A stretch of DNA of 64,000 nt. Origin: Bacillus sp. MM2020_4 (GTDB taxonomy: Bacteria > Bacillota > Bacilli > Bacillales > Cytobacillaceae). Location: assembly GCF_011250555.1 (NCBI RefSeq), contig NZ_JAANMZ010000002.1:248001-312000 (forward strand), written 5' to 3'. How positions within the stretch are numbered: position 1 is the stretch's first letter; every line of letters begins with the position of its first letter. Below the pieces are notes generated by a model that did no database searches, had not been told where the DNA came from, and saw only the letters and a list, made by a program, of their open reading frames with translations. Of this stretch, positions 1 to 8,893 are shown one piece after another. Position numbers and translations under genes: made by a program.

Positions 1-34
1 TGCCTCCATGGATCAATTTCGTCTTTCTTCTCAT
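1..34 (-). CDS. mccB: MccB-type cystathionine/homocysteine gamma-lyase, first 11 codons only
   Basis: Partial gene running off the left edge. The visible start reads MRRKTKLIHGG, the usual N-terminal pattern of PLP-dependent trans-sulfuration lyases of the MccB group, which release cysteine from cystathionine. The ATG is 1 nt past the mccA stop and its SD (GAAGGGGG, 8 nt spacing) lies inside the end of mccA, so the two are translationally coupled. The order mtnN-mccA-mccB is that of the B. subtilis S-adenosylmethionine-to-cysteine recycling operon; identity rests mainly on that synteny. Confidence 0.75.
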   Translation of the reverse strand, partial: MRRKTKLIHGG

Positions 35-35
35 T

Positions 36-959
36 CTAAATACCCCCTTCAAAGATTTTCTTGCTTAAATATCGTTCACTTCCATCTGGAAAAATAACCA
101 CGATGTTTGTCCCTGCTTTTGCTGTTTCCGCCTCTTTCATGGCAGCATAAAAAGCGGCTCCAGAAGAACTGCCCACAAGCAGCCCCACTTTAGCTGCCAG
201 CTCTTTCACGTAATGAAAGGCATCATCATCAGCAATGGTATGAATAGCGTCAAAATAGTCAGGTTCCATAAACGGAGGCAAGAATTCCATGCCAATCCCC
301 TCGGTTTTATGTGGGCCAGATTCGCCACCATTTAAAATGGACCCCTGCGGCTCGACAATGACTGTTTTGATCTGCTTTTTTTGTTCTTTCAAATAACGGG
401 CAGTTCCCGTAAACGTACCGCCTGAACCAGCTCCGGCAACAAAGATATCAATGTCACCATCGAGTTGATCCCAGAGTTCCGGTCCTAATGTTTTGTAATA
501 GGTAGCAGGATTGGCGGGGTTCGCAAATTGCTGCGGACAATAGGAGCCTGGAATTTCTCGAAGGAGCTCCTCTGCTTTGGCAATCGCCCCCTTAATACCT
601 TTCTCCGTTGGTGTTTGAACGATTCTTGCCCCAAGCGCTTTCATGATTTCCTGCTTTTCCATACTGAACTTTTCAGGGACGCAAAATATAACTTGAACGC
701 CTTTATTGATGGCAGCAAGCGCTAACCCAATCCCAGTATTTCCGGCTGTCGGCTCTATGACAGTCCCACCTGCCCGGAGTTTTCCACTAGAAAACGCCTC
801 ATGTAAAAGCTCGACTCCAAGCCGGTCTTTGACACTTCCCCCAGGGTTCATGAACTCCAGTTTCGCAAAAATGCGAACACCTTCAGGCAAAGAAAACTGT
901 GTAATTTCGACAATTGGTGTGTGCCCAATTAATTCATGTACATTTTTGTAGACTTGCAT
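36..959 (-). CDS. mccA: O-acetylserine-dependent cystathionine beta-synthase / cysteine synthase family protein MccA
   Basis: A 307-aa fold-type II PLP enzyme. The Schiff-base lysine is in GGSVKDRLG (about K44), the substrate/PLP loop TAGNTGIG is at about 71-78, and the phosphate-binding GSGGTFTG loop sits near 180. MccA joins homocysteine with O-acetylserine to give cystathionine in reverse trans-sulfuration. It lies 18 nt downstream of mtnN and directly upstream of mccB, which favours MccA over the paralogous CysK. In B. subtilis this operon is repressed by CymR, whose gene is also in this window (22.1-22.5 kb). Length matches the family. Confidence 0.9.
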   Translation of the reverse strand: MQVYKNVHELIGHTPIVEITQFSLPEGVRIFAKLEFMNPGGSVKDRLGVELLHEAFSSGKLRAGGTVIEPTAGNTGIGLALAAINKGVQVIFCVPEKFSMEKQEIMKALGARIVQTPTEKGIKGAIAKAEELLREIPGSYCPQQFANPANPATYYKTLGPELWDQLDGDIDIFVAGAGSGGTFTGTARYLKEQKKQIKTVIVEPQGSILNGGESGPHKTEGIGMEFLPPFMEPDYFDAIHTIADDDAFHYVKELAAKVGLLVGSSSGAAFYAAMKEAETAKAGTNIVVIFPDGSERYLSKKIFEGGI

Positions 960-977
960 TTCTCCACCCCTAAAAAG

Positions 978-1673
978 CTATTTGAGTGCTGCTACCATTT
1001 TCATCACTAACGTAGCAGAATTAGTCGCTGCCTTATCAATAAATTGATCAAACGAAATTTCGGATTCCTTTCCGGCAATGTCGGAAAGAGAACGAATAAT
1101 GACAAATGGAACACCGAAACGGTGCGCCACTTGGGCGATTGCTGCAGCCTCCATTTCAACCGCTTGTAAATCCTCGAATTTAGAACGAACAAAATCAACA
1201 CGGACTGGGTCTTCCATAAAGGAATCACCCGTCACAATCAATCCTTTTACAATTTGGAAGTTTTCAAGTTCATTTGCAGCAGATTCAGCAACAGAAATTA
1301 ATTTTTCATCAGCTGCAAATGCTGCCGGAAGCTGTGGCACCTGACCATATTCATAGCCAAATGCGGTAACATCAACATCATGATGGCGGACTTCCGTTGA
1401 AATAACGGCATCTCCGACATTAAGTGCAGGATTAAAGCCCCCTGCTGACCCCGTATTAATAACGCAATCAGGCTGATATTTTTCAAGCAGGATGGTCGTT
1501 GACATCGCTGCGTTTACCTTGCCAATCCCGGAACGGAGAAGGATGACATCTGCACCGTGCATCTTTCCAAATGTAAATTCACAACCTGCGACCGTTTCCT
1601 GTGTTTGCCCCTCGATATTATTTCGTAATAAGGTAACTTCTTCTTCCATTGCTCCGATGATAGCTATTTTCAT
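978..1673 (-). CDS. mtnN: 5'-methylthioadenosine/S-adenosylhomocysteine nucleosidase
   Basis: A 231-aa PNP-fold hydrolase starting [12 protein letters not shown]. It removes adenine from MTA and SAH, the toxic by-products of polyamine synthesis and methylation. Diagnostic features are the VINTGSAGG ribose/base segment (about 70-78), the AVEMEAAA motif with the substrate-binding Glu (about 172-174) and the RSLSDIAG catalytic Asp (about 195-199). An AAGGA SD is just before ATG. It is the first visible gene of the mtnN-mccA-mccB unit. The methyltransferase gene yrrT that heads this operon in B. subtilis is absent; the 168-bp upstream gap is shared with yrzA, which is transcribed away. Confidence 0.96.
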   Translation of the reverse strand: MKIAIIGAMEEEVTLLRNNIEGQTQETVAGCEFTFGKMHGADVILLRSGIGKVNAAMSTTILLEKYQPDCVINTGSAGGFNPALNVGDAVISTEVRHHDVDVTAFGYEYGQVPQLPAAFAADEKLISVAESAANELENFQIVKGLIVTGDSFMEDPVRVDFVRSKFEDLQAVEMEAAAIAQVAHRFGVPFVIIRSLSDIAGKESEISFDQFIDKAATNSATLVMKMVAALK

Positions 1674-1841
1674 TCCTTAAACCTCTTTCATAATGTTCTA
1701 CAAATAGGTAATAGGGTGTTTAATCCCCATTAATATACTATGAATTTAACCAAAATCATGTTATCATACCTCAACCCTTTATTCAAATACATTGTCAGTA
1801 TCATAAAAAATTACTAAAATAATGTACAGAAAGGATGATTT

Positions 1842-2048
1842 ATGGTGAATTTTCAGTTTGACTTAATAGAGGATAAAGTGGAATTTTTCGAGGCTACTAC
1901 TCTAAAAACATTACAAAAAAAGATTGAATCACAAATTGATGAAAATAGAGCAATTATGCTGGGAGTCCATTCCGTATCCCACCAGATGCATGTGAATGAA
2001 AATGGACAAACATACTTCACAGCGGTTGTTCATTTTAAAAAGAAATAG
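1842..2048 (+). CDS. yrzA: DUF2536 family protein YrzA
   Basis: A 68-aa small acidic-N/basic-C protein starting MVNFQFDLIEDKVEFFEA with an AAGG SD 7 nt before ATG. It resembles B. subtilis YrzA (DUF2536), whose function is unknown, and sits in the same neighbourhood between yrrS and mtnN. There is no signal peptide or membrane segment. It is transcribed divergently from mtnN and convergently with yrrS, sharing the hairpin terminator that starts at its stop codon. Confidence 0.8.
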   Translation: MVNFQFDLIEDKVEFFEATTLKTLQKKIESQIDENRAIMLGVHSVSHQMHVNENGQTYFTAVVHFKKK

Positions 2049-2075
2049 GATGGTGCCTTTTTTCAGGCCCATCCT
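2047..2075. terminator. Bidirectional terminator between yrzA and yrrS
   Basis: AGGATGG pairs with CCATCCT, and the inner GCC pairs with GGC. On the plus strand it is followed by TTGTTTGTT, and on the minus strand by a T-rich ATTTCTTTTT tract. It serves the converging yrzA and yrrS genes. Confidence 0.8.
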
Positions 2076-2081
2076 TGTTTG

Positions 2082-2723
2082 TTACTCTCCGGTTACATTA
2101 ATAACCTTCGTCGGTTTCCATCCTTGACCATCAACCCACTCGATGAATACTTTAAACTTTTCCTTTGTATCTTTTGCAGAAATGGTTCCTACCGAAGCAT
2201 TCGCTTTAGCAGGATCCTTGCCAAGCCATATAACGGTCATATTGCTTGTATCAACCCCAGTGGCATATGAGATGGCACTCAGCATTTCATCCCAATCAAC
2301 ACCACTATATACCGGAGTATGATCCCCTGTCTGGGTTGTGCCAACAGGTTTCCACGCAGGGTTTTCGATGGTGGTGCCGTCTTCGGAAACTACTGCTTGG
2401 GAATCATCTGTCGATTCAGGCACAGAGGCTTCTTCACTTTCTTGCTCCTCTTCGGAATCATTTTTAGAGGAACTGTCATCCTTTTGAACAACTTCATCTT
2501 TTTTCTTTTCCGTGTCCGCTTTATGGGTTGTATCTTTTTGTTCCATTTTAGGATCCTGCTGCTTAGGAGCCGCTTTTTCATCACCGCCTGATAGAAAAAT
2601 AGTATAAGCGACAAAAATAATGAGCAGCAACACAATGATGATTAAACTATTTAAAACGAGATTGGTTTTTTTTCTTTTCGCACGGTAACCGGAACGCGAT
2701 TTAGAATTGAAATCATTACTCAA
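2082..2723 (-). CDS. yrrS: YrrS family protein (DUF1510), single-pass membrane protein
   Basis: A 213-aa protein starting at a TTG 7 nt after GGAGG. It has a basic cytoplasmic N-terminus, one transmembrane helix (about 22-46), a long low-complexity Lys/Asp/Glu/Ser linker (about 52-115) and a compact C-terminal domain of about 95 residues with conserved Trp positions (PAWKPVGTTQTGDHTP and IEWVDGQGWKP). This is the YrrS/DUF1510 layout. It follows pbpI, as in B. subtilis, and probably sits outside the membrane beside the PBP. Its biochemical role is unknown. Confidence 0.85.
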   Translation of the reverse strand: MSNDFNSKSRSGYRAKRKKTNLVLNSLIIIVLLLIIFVAYTIFLSGGDEKAAPKQQDPKMEQKDTTHKADTEKKKDEVVQKDDSSSKNDSEEEQESEEASVPESTDDSQAVVSEDGTTIENPAWKPVGTTQTGDHTPVYSGVDWDEMLSAISYATGVDTSNMTVIWLGKDPAKANASVGTISAKDTKEKFKVFIEWVDGQGWKPTKVINVTGE

Positions 2724-2798
2724 TGTTATCCCTCCGTAAAAATAAGGCTCTCAATATTCTAACATGATTCAATGAGAACATGAAGGAAAAACCATTTT

Positions 2799-4562
2799 TC
2801 ACTCTCCGTTACCATGGTCTTTTTCAAAAAGCATCTTAACCATATCAGCAAATAACAAATTAATCCCACCCTCGGAATCGACCACATCCAAATTCACAGT
2901 CACGAGAACATATTTGGGATTTTGATAAGGGAAATAGCCGGCAAACCACTTATTATGCAGCTGCATGCCATTTTCAAATTTTCCTGTTTCGGCAGTGCCT
3001 GATTTACCTGCTACTTCATAGGGCAAGTCCTTAAACCATCTACCCGTTCCATTTGGGTTCACCACAACTTCACGCAGTAATTTTTGCAGTTTCATTGCCG
3101 CATATGGGGATATGATATCCCCTTTTAAGCTGGTTTCAGGGAAATCGACCATCGTCGTGCCGTTTTTATACTCGATTTTAGAAACAGCACGAACCATTTC
3201 TTTTTTCCCCCCTCTTGCTATCGTGGCCATCATATTGGCGACAGCTAATGGAGTGACGCGAACCTCGTGTTGACCGATTCCGGACATCGCGGCAAAATTG
3301 GCATCTTTTCTAGCCTCATCATTCAAGAAGACCCTGCCATGATCCTCATTTGCAAATTGATTGAAATCGCTTGTATGATAGACATCCCCCTGCCAGCCAA
3401 CGGGGCCGATTAGCGATAATTTGGTCGCATATTCTTCTAAAAGATGAGGATTTGCCTTTTGCAATTCCTTCGCCAGCTCACCAAAGGTCCGATTACAGCT
3501 TCGGGAAAAACTGGTCGCAAAATCCAGCATTCCATAATTATATTTTAATTCCGGTTTTCCATTAATCTTTTTACTGCAATCAAATAGACGAGTGGGGTCA
3601 TCAAGATTTTGGTCGATTGCCGCAGCGGCAACAACCGTTTTAAAAACAGAACCAACGATTTGTTGCTTCAACATCATATTGGTAATTCCCCCGCCACTGT
3701 ATGGATCCTTTTTATTTATCGCCGGTCGGGAAACCATGGCAAGCACACTATTATCCTCCATATTGAGGAGAATAAGGCCGCCTTTTTTGATTTGGTACCG
3801 ATCAATAAGATTCTCCGCTTTTTGCTGTAGATCCTTATCAAGGGTGGTTTTGACGTTTACAGGATAAAACGGATTTGCCGGATCAACATATTTAACATTA
3901 ATACCGAATAGAGGACCACCAGTGCCATCCACGTGGTAAACGAGCTTTGATTTCCCTTCTGGGAGAAGGAATTCATCAAAGCTTTCCTCAAGCCCAGATA
4001 CACCAAGCAATGTCTTCTCTGATAGTTCTTTGTTTGGATAACGCTTACTTAATTCCTTTGGGTTTTCTCTAGTTAGACCAATCAACTGTTCTGCCGGTAT
4101 TTCCGAACGCTCAAATTTCTTTTCAATCGCAAAAACCCCAGGGATTTTTAAGGCGTTAATCCTTTTCATCTGCGATTTGGTCAATTCAAATGGCTGTGGG
4201 TCACCAAAGGCAAACGGCTTTTTTGCCTTTTCTACAGCTAGTTTAAGCGTATTTTCCGGAATTCCTGAAATGGAAGACACCTTCTCAATCTCCCAATCCA
4301 TCCTTTTTAAAAAAGGAAATAGAACGAGGACAGAAACTTTATTGTGCGTCAACATAACCCCATTTCGGTCAAGGAAATTGCCTCTGCCATTATCAATCAC
4401 AAGCTCCTGTGTTCGTTGTTTGACACTTTCCTCAAGTAAATTTACATGATGTTTCGAAAAGGTCTTTGTCTCCACTAATTGGATTTGCATTAAGCGCACC
4501 AACAGGAGCAGCAAACCGGTTATACAAATAAAAAGCCAGCCAAGTGCTCGTCTTTTCCACAT
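2799..4562 (-). CDS. pbpI: Class B penicillin-binding protein (PbpI/YrrR type)
   Basis: A membrane-anchored transpeptidase of 587 aa if translation starts at MWKRRALGWLF; an in-frame upstream extension has no SD. The N-terminal helix (about 5-25) is followed by a PBP dimerisation domain and a transpeptidase domain carrying all three catalytic motifs: SVFK (S about 305, K about 308), SCN (about 355-357) and KSGT (about 520). It cross-links peptidoglycan outside the membrane. Its SD GAGGTG is embedded in the 3' arm of a hairpin (4571-4593) that also looks like the greA terminator, so expression may be coupled to greA read-through. Confidence 0.92.
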   Translation of the reverse strand: MWKRRALGWLFICITGLLLLLVRLMQIQLVETKTFSKHHVNLLEESVKQRTQELVIDNGRGNFLDRNGVMLTHNKVSVLVLFPFLKRMDWEIEKVSSISGIPENTLKLAVEKAKKPFAFGDPQPFELTKSQMKRINALKIPGVFAIEKKFERSEIPAEQLIGLTRENPKELSKRYPNKELSEKTLLGVSGLEESFDEFLLPEGKSKLVYHVDGTGGPLFGINVKYVDPANPFYPVNVKTTLDKDLQQKAENLIDRYQIKKGGLILLNMEDNSVLAMVSRPAINKKDPYSGGGITNMMLKQQIVGSVFKTVVAAAAIDQNLDDPTRLFDCSKKINGKPELKYNYGMLDFATSFSRSCNRTFGELAKELQKANPHLLEEYATKLSLIGPVGWQGDVYHTSDFNQFANEDHGRVFLNDEARKDANFAAMSGIGQHEVRVTPLAVANMMATIARGGKKEMVRAVSKIEYKNGTTMVDFPETSLKGDIISPYAAMKLQKLLREVVVNPNGTGRWFKDLPYEVAGKSGTAETGKFENGMQLHNKWFAGYFPYQNPKYVLVTVNLDVVDSEGGINLLFADMVKMLFEKDHGNGE

Positions 4563-4570
4563 AAAAAACA

Positions 4571-4593
4571 CCTCGTCAAAAGTTTTGACGAGG
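4571..4593 (-). terminator. greA terminator hairpin overlapping the pbpI ribosome-binding site
   Basis: Minus-strand CCTCGTCAAAA pairs with TTTTGACGAGG and is followed by TGTTTTTT, the form of an intrinsic terminator after greA. The last GAGG of the 3' arm, with TG, is the SD of pbpI, 6 nt before its ATG. The pbpI SD would be buried in any read-through transcript that keeps the hairpin. Confidence 0.75.
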
Positions 4594-4638
4594 TTCAAGC
4601 ATTTCAAACAATATTCAGATGAATTGTACTCATATCAT

Positions 4639-5115
4639 TTAGTTAATCTTTGTAATACGGACGCTCATTTCACCGCCTGGTGTTTGAACAGAGACTTGAT
4701 CGCCTACTTTTTTACCTAAAAGACTTTTCGCAATCGGCGAGTCATTCGAAATTTTCCCTTCAAATGGATCTGCCTCAGCACTTCCAACAATAGAGTAAGT
4801 TTCTTCTTCCCCATCCGGAAGTTCAATAAATGTAACGGATCTGCCAAGTGCGACTGAATCGCCGGCGATCTCGCTTTCAGCAATTATCTTAGCATTACGA
4901 ATCATATTTTCTAAGGTCGTAATACGGCCCTCAACAAATGCCTGCTCTTCTTTTGCGGAATCATACTCAGAGTTTTCAGATAAATCACCAAAACTTCTAG
5001 CAATTTTAATTCTTTCCACCACTTCTTTACGCTTTACTGATTTTAAGTATTCAAGTTCTTGTACAAGTTTGTCTTTTCCTGCTTGTGTCATAGGAAATAC
5101 TTTTTCTGCAGCCAA
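4639..5115 (-). CDS. greA: Transcription elongation factor GreA
   Basis: A 158-aa protein. The start is the TTG giving [13 protein letters not shown], 8 nt after an AAGGAGTGA SD; the upstream in-frame ATG has no SD and would add eight residues foreign to the family. The N-terminal coiled coil (to about 75) carries the acidic tip [13 protein letters not shown] that stimulates transcript cleavage in backtracked RNA polymerase, and the C-terminal FKBP-like domain ends [16 protein letters not shown]. It lies downstream of udk, as in B. subtilis, but the 150-bp gap holds its own hairpin and palindrome, so it may have its own promoter. Confidence 0.97.
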   Translation of the reverse strand: MAAEKVFPMTQAGKDKLVQELEYLKSVKRKEVVERIKIARSFGDLSENSEYDSAKEEQAFVEGRITTLENMIRNAKIIAESEIAGDSVALGRSVTFIELPDGEEETYSIVGSAEADPFEGKISNDSPIAKSLLGKKVGDQVSVQTPGGEMSVRITKIN

Positions 5116-5179
5116 AACCCTCACTCCTTCAAGTCTCACAATCCCCCATTAGAATTGTGTATGTATGGTATGTAGATTG

Positions 5180-5195
5180 TTTGCCATATGGCAAA
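5180..5195. promoter_or_regulatory. Perfect 16-bp palindrome upstream of greA
   Basis: TTTGCCATATGGCAAA is a perfect dyad, 65 bp upstream of the greA start. It has the size of a dimeric repressor operator and its TTGCCA half could overlap a -35. No cognate regulator was recognised nearby. Confidence 0.4.
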
Positions 5196-5203
5196 TACAT
5201 AGT

Positions 5204-5231
5204 AGCGCGTCCTTTTAAAAGGGGACGCGCT
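5204..5231. terminator. GC-rich hairpin after udk
   Basis: AGCGCGTCC pairs with GGACGCGCT around a 10-nt loop, 38 bp beyond the udk stop. No T-run follows on the minus strand (ACTATG), so it may be a 3'-end stabiliser or weak terminator for the tRNA-modification/udk operon. Confidence 0.5.
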
Positions 5232-5268
5232 AAAATTATTTATTTTAAGTCTAATAATAGCTATTGTG

Positions 5269-5904
5269 TCATAAAAATGACTTTTGTTCAAGAATTGTTT
5301 GAATTTTTGTGACCATTAAATCGACGGCAACATGATTTTGGCCGCCCTCAGGGATAATGACATCGGCATAACGCTTCGTTGGTTCAATAAATTGGTTATG
5401 CATTGGCCGGACTACATTCAGATATTGATCGATAACAGAATCGAAAGTCCGTCCCCTTTCGCGAATATCACGAGTCAGCCGGCGGATGATTCGCAAATCG
5501 GCATCCGTATCTACGTACAATTTGATGTCCATTAAATTGCGAAGCCGCTCATCCTCGAGTACTAAAATCCCCTCCAAAATGATTACATCCTGCGGCTCCA
5601 CGGGTATAACCTTATCTGAACGAGTGTGGATGGAATAATCATAAACAGGTTTTTCTATTGCTTCATAGCGTAAAAGTTTCTCAATATGCTCGATTAGCAA
5701 ATCATTATCAAAAGCAAGCGGGTGATCATAATTTGTCTTCAATCGTTCCTCAAAAGGCACATCATGTTGATCCTTGTAGTAATAATCTTGTTCCAGCACC
5801 AAAATGGAATGTTCCTTCAAGCTTTCGTAAATAGCTTTTGTTACACTGGTTTTTCCGGAGCCTGAGCCGCCGGTTACACCAATAACAACCGGTTTCTGCA
5901 TCAT
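5269..5904 (-). CDS. udk: Uridine kinase
   Basis: A 211-aa P-loop kinase that phosphorylates uridine and cytidine in pyrimidine salvage. The Walker [10 protein letters not shown] is at about 13-21, followed by the EQDYYYKDQ substrate segment and [12 protein letters not shown] lid-type arginines (about 140-151). It overlaps the end of trhP2 by 4 nt (ATGA type), so it is co-transcribed with the trmR-trhP1-trhP2 genes. Full family length. Confidence 0.97.
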   Translation of the reverse strand: MMQKPVVIGVTGGSGSGKTSVTKAIYESLKEHSILVLEQDYYYKDQHDVPFEERLKTNYDHPLAFDNDLLIEHIEKLLRYEAIEKPVYDYSIHTRSDKVIPVEPQDVIILEGILVLEDERLRNLMDIKLYVDTDADLRIIRRLTRDIRERGRTFDSVIDQYLNVVRPMHNQFIEPTKRYADVIIPEGGQNHVAVDLMVTKIQTILEQKSFL

Positions 5905-7175
5905 GCGTTCTCCTTTCGCATCATGTTGTTAGGGTACACCGGTTTGTCCAATTTAAATTGTACAATCTGAAGCGGATGTCTAGCTGCATCCAATTCATTC
6001 CCTTTTTCATCCCAAACTTTATCAATCACATGCGTAAAGTTTTGAATTTCCGGTCCGAAAAATTCTACTTCTTGCCCCGGCTTAAAATGGTTTCTTTGCT
6101 GTAATGTCACTATCTGTGTTTCCTCGTTATAATCCAGCACAAGACCAACAAACTCAAACTTTGTCTTCTTGCTATGATTACCAAACATTTGCTCTTTATA
6201 CCCTGGAACCCCTTCAAAAAAAGCAGGCGCTGTTTCACGGTTTGCACATTTATCGAGTTCTTCTAACCATTCACGCTTGATGACGAAATTCTCAGGGTCA
6301 GCGCAATAGGCATCAATCACTTTCCGATAAACACTCACAACTGTGGCAATGTAATGAATTGATTTCATTCTGCCTTCAATTTTCAAACTGTCAATCCCTA
6401 GTTCAATCATCTGTGGAATCGCCTGAATTAAATTAAGATCCTTCGGGCTCATCGCAAACGGGTCATTGCCTTCTTCAAACAGGGCAACTTCTTGATTACT
6501 GCCTTCTAGTGTGTAGAGATCATAATCCCAGCGGCAAGACTGGCAGCATCCGCCGCGGTTGGAATCCCGTGCTGTCATATGATTACTCAATGTACAACGT
6601 CCAGAATAGGCGATGCACATGGCTCCATGAATAAAGGTTTCAATCTCAACATCGACCTTTTCCTTCATTTCTCTGATTTCATCCGCACTGACCTCTCTTG
6701 CTAATACGACACGTTCTGCACCTGATTCTTTCCAAAACTGTGCAGCCTTCCAGTTAGAAAGTGACTGCTGTGTGCTGATATGGATCTCGATCTCCGGGGC
6801 AAGCCGCTGGCAGGTTTCAATAATGAGTGGGTCCGCAACAATAATCCCGGCAATTCCTGTTTCCTTCAAGCCAAGAATATATTCCTCTAAACCGTCAATA
6901 TTTTCATTATGGGCAAAAATGTTCGTTGTCACATAAATTTTCGCGCCATATTTTTTGGCAAATTCGACGCCTTCTTTCATTTCCTCAAATGTAAAGTTAT
7001 CAGCGTTTGAACGAAGTCCATATTCCTGACCGCCAATAAACACAGCATCTGCCCCATAATGAACCGCAATTTTTAATTTTTCAAGATTACCCGCTGGCGC
7101 AAGGAGTTCTGGCTTTTTCACTATGACACGTTTTCCATCGATGATTTCAGAAATAGTATCTTTAACGCTATTCAT
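5901..7175 (-). CDS. trhP2: tRNA hydroxylation protein TrhP2 (peptidase U32 family, YrrO)
   Basis: A 424-aa U32-family protein. The core begins [14 protein letters not shown], and a cysteine cluster CIAYSGRC...GGCCQSC (about 188-211) is the likely iron-sulfur ligand set. In B. subtilis, YrrN and YrrO (TrhP1/TrhP2) are needed for prephenate-dependent formation of 5-hydroxyuridine at tRNA position 34, which TrmR then methylates. A C-terminal beta-barrel-like segment (about 330-415) is typical of the longer U32 subgroup. It is separated from trhP1 by about 80 bp containing a dispersed repeat copy. The older label collagenase-like protease is probably wrong for this branch. Confidence 0.88.
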   Translation of the reverse strand: MNSVKDTISEIIDGKRVIVKKPELLAPAGNLEKLKIAVHYGADAVFIGGQEYGLRSNADNFTFEEMKEGVEFAKKYGAKIYVTTNIFAHNENIDGLEEYILGLKETGIAGIIVADPLIIETCQRLAPEIEIHISTQQSLSNWKAAQFWKESGAERVVLAREVSADEIREMKEKVDVEIETFIHGAMCIAYSGRCTLSNHMTARDSNRGGCCQSCRWDYDLYTLEGSNQEVALFEEGNDPFAMSPKDLNLIQAIPQMIELGIDSLKIEGRMKSIHYIATVVSVYRKVIDAYCADPENFVIKREWLEELDKCANRETAPAFFEGVPGYKEQMFGNHSKKTKFEFVGLVLDYNEETQIVTLQQRNHFKPGQEVEFFGPEIQNFTHVIDKVWDEKGNELDAARHPLQIVQFKLDKPVYPNNMMRKENA

Positions 7176-7194
7176 GTTTGCACCCCTCCTAAGT

Positions 7195-7253
7195 TTTGTC
7201 TAGCTTCAGCGCCAAGGGGTCATAAGCCCCTGTGCAAGGCGCTTCCGCTTTTC
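7195..7253 (-). repeat. Dispersed hairpin repeat, short copy (a)
   Basis: Minus-strand order: AGAAAAGCGGAAGCGCC, an inner GGGGC/CCCC stem, then GGCGCTGAAGCTAGACAA. Outer arms AGCGCC and GGCGCT pair, as do the flanking AGC and GCT. It begins 4 nt after the trhP1 stop codon and is in the same orientation as that gene. Same family as the copies near 11.5, 30.8, 33.05, 39.1, 49.9 and 50.1 kb and the right-end remnants at 10.3 and 22.6 kb. Confidence 0.8.
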
Positions 7254-7256
7254 TAA

Positions 7257-8186
7257 TTAGTAAACCGTTTCTTTGAAAAAGAATCCTGTATCTATTGAAC
7301 GATTGGCCGGTTGAATTTCCTCAATTGCAGCCAACAGCTCATCCTTTTTATCGTCATATGCATCCGGATCTTCCATAAATAAGTCAATTGCTGCACGATA
7401 AGCCTTTGTTACAGCTAAAATATATTCAGGACTTTTTAAGATTCCATCGATTTTAAACGTATCAACACCGGCTTCGAGCATTTCTTGCAGTTCATCAATC
7501 ATACAAATATCATTTGGGCTCATAATATGCGTACCGTTCTCATCTTCGAAAATCGGATATTTATTTTCACGCTCTTTATCATGCAAAAACATATTTTTTT
7601 CCATCTTACGATTTTCAACTTCCAAGACTTTTCCTTGATACTCATAATAGTTACCTAGTAATGAGCGTTTAGATTGAAACATACAACTCATTCCGTGTAC
7701 CTGGACTTCAATTTCCACTTCAGCATGTTGCTTCATTTCAATAATGGCATCCATGTTGATTTCACGTGCTAGGACTGCCCGTTTTGCACCTTTTCGACCC
7801 CAATAGTTACATGTGTACCAGTTTGTTCCCGTTGTCTCGGTATTCCAATGGAGTTTCATTTCCGGTGCCACTTCTTTTGCCGTCATTAATACAGCCGGGT
7901 CGCCGAAAATAATTGCATCCGCCATTGCTTCTTGAGCAAATTGAATATAGTCAGCAAGTTCGGCAATTTTTTCATTGTGAAATATCGCATTCATCGCCAC
8001 ATACACTTTTTTTCCCTTGCTATGGGCTAGAGTAATCGCCTTTTTAACATCTTCACGATTGAATTCTCCTGCTAGTCGTAAACCATATCGCTGCTCACCC
8101 ACCACAAATGCATCTGCACCGGCTTCCGCTAAGGGTAAAATCTCATCCACGGACAATGGAGTGACAAGCAATTCTGTTTTTTTCAT
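7257..8186 (-). CDS. trhP1: tRNA hydroxylation protein TrhP1 (peptidase U32 family, YrrN)
   Basis: A 309-aa U32-family protein, shorter than TrhP2 because it lacks the C-terminal barrel. Core motifs align with TrhP2: AGADAFVVGEQRYGLR, HWNTETTGTN and DTFKIDGILKSPEYI. Where TrhP2 has the four-cysteine cluster this protein reads SCMFQSKRSLLGNYY, so most presumed Fe-S ligands are missing. It probably works with TrhP2 in making 5-hydroxyuridine at the tRNA wobble position. It overlaps the trmR stop by 4 nt and has a GAGGTGAGAGG SD inside trmR. Confidence 0.86.
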   Translation of the reverse strand: MKKTELLVTPLSVDEILPLAEAGADAFVVGEQRYGLRLAGEFNREDVKKAITLAHSKGKKVYVAMNAIFHNEKIAELADYIQFAQEAMADAIIFGDPAVLMTAKEVAPEMKLHWNTETTGTNWYTCNYWGRKGAKRAVLAREINMDAIIEMKQHAEVEIEVQVHGMSCMFQSKRSLLGNYYEYQGKVLEVENRKMEKNMFLHDKERENKYPIFEDENGTHIMSPNDICMIDELQEMLEAGVDTFKIDGILKSPEYILAVTKAYRAAIDLFMEDPDAYDDKKDELLAAIEEIQPANRSIDTGFFFKETVY

Positions 8187-8833
8187 TTCCTCTCACCTCT
8201 CCTTTTACTAATGGCAACCCCGTCTCCTACAGGGAGAATCACGGAGTCATAATCCGCATGATCCATTAACCAATGGTTAAAATCATCAATTTTCTTAACA
8301 AGGTTTCGGGTTCTCTTCGATTCAATTTCTTCTTCTGCGACAAGACCTTTAAACAATACATTATCGGTGATAATCATTCCGTCCGGACTCAGATATTTTT
8401 CATACATCGTAAAGAACTTTTGATATTGGCCTTTTGCCGCATCAATAAAGATGGCATCATACGGAGCATGTACACGAACCTGATCTTCCACTTCGAGCGC
8501 ATCACCTTCAATTAGGGTGATTTGCTCCCCGTACAAAGAACGCCCAATAAATTCTTTTGCCACTTGAATTCGCTCAACATCACGCTCAATCGTTATGATT
8601 TCAGCATTCGGCATCGCTTCAGCCATTCGTAATCCTGAATACCCAATCGCAGTTCCGACCTCTAGAATTTTGTGCGAGCGATGAATCCGCAGAACTTGCA
8701 GCATCATTTCAATCCCTGCAAGTTCCATAATCGGGACATTATGTTCTTTCGCATAGCTTTCCATTTCCGTAAACAATGGATTTCGTTCTGAAATTAGATT
8801 ATCAATATAAAAATGCAGCTTCTCATTTAACAA
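8183..8833 (-). CDS. trmR: tRNA 5-hydroxyuridine methyltransferase TrmR (YrrM)
   Basis: A 216-aa class I SAM-dependent O-methyltransferase. It starts at TTG, 8 nt after GAGGTG. The SAM site shows EVGTAIGYSGLRMA (about 57-70), and the metal/catechol-OMT-like motifs FIDAAKGQYQKFF and ITDNVLFKG follow. In B. subtilis YrrM converts ho5U34 to mo5U34 in tRNAs that read four-fold codon boxes. It heads the trmR-trhP1-trhP2-udk operon with 4-nt overlaps. A structured RNA-like element ending in a T-run lies 60-160 bp upstream. Confidence 0.9.
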   Translation of the reverse strand: MLNEKLHFYIDNLISERNPLFTEMESYAKEHNVPIMELAGIEMMLQVLRIHRSHKILEVGTAIGYSGLRMAEAMPNAEIITIERDVERIQVAKEFIGRSLYGEQITLIEGDALEVEDQVRVHAPYDAIFIDAAKGQYQKFFTMYEKYLSPDGMIITDNVLFKGLVAEEEIESKRTRNLVKKIDDFNHWLMDHADYDSVILPVGDGVAISKRRGERK

Positions 8834-8893
8834 GCTGCCGTCACCTCAATTCCTATAGAAGCATTGTTACCTTTACATAATGCTCTTTAGACA

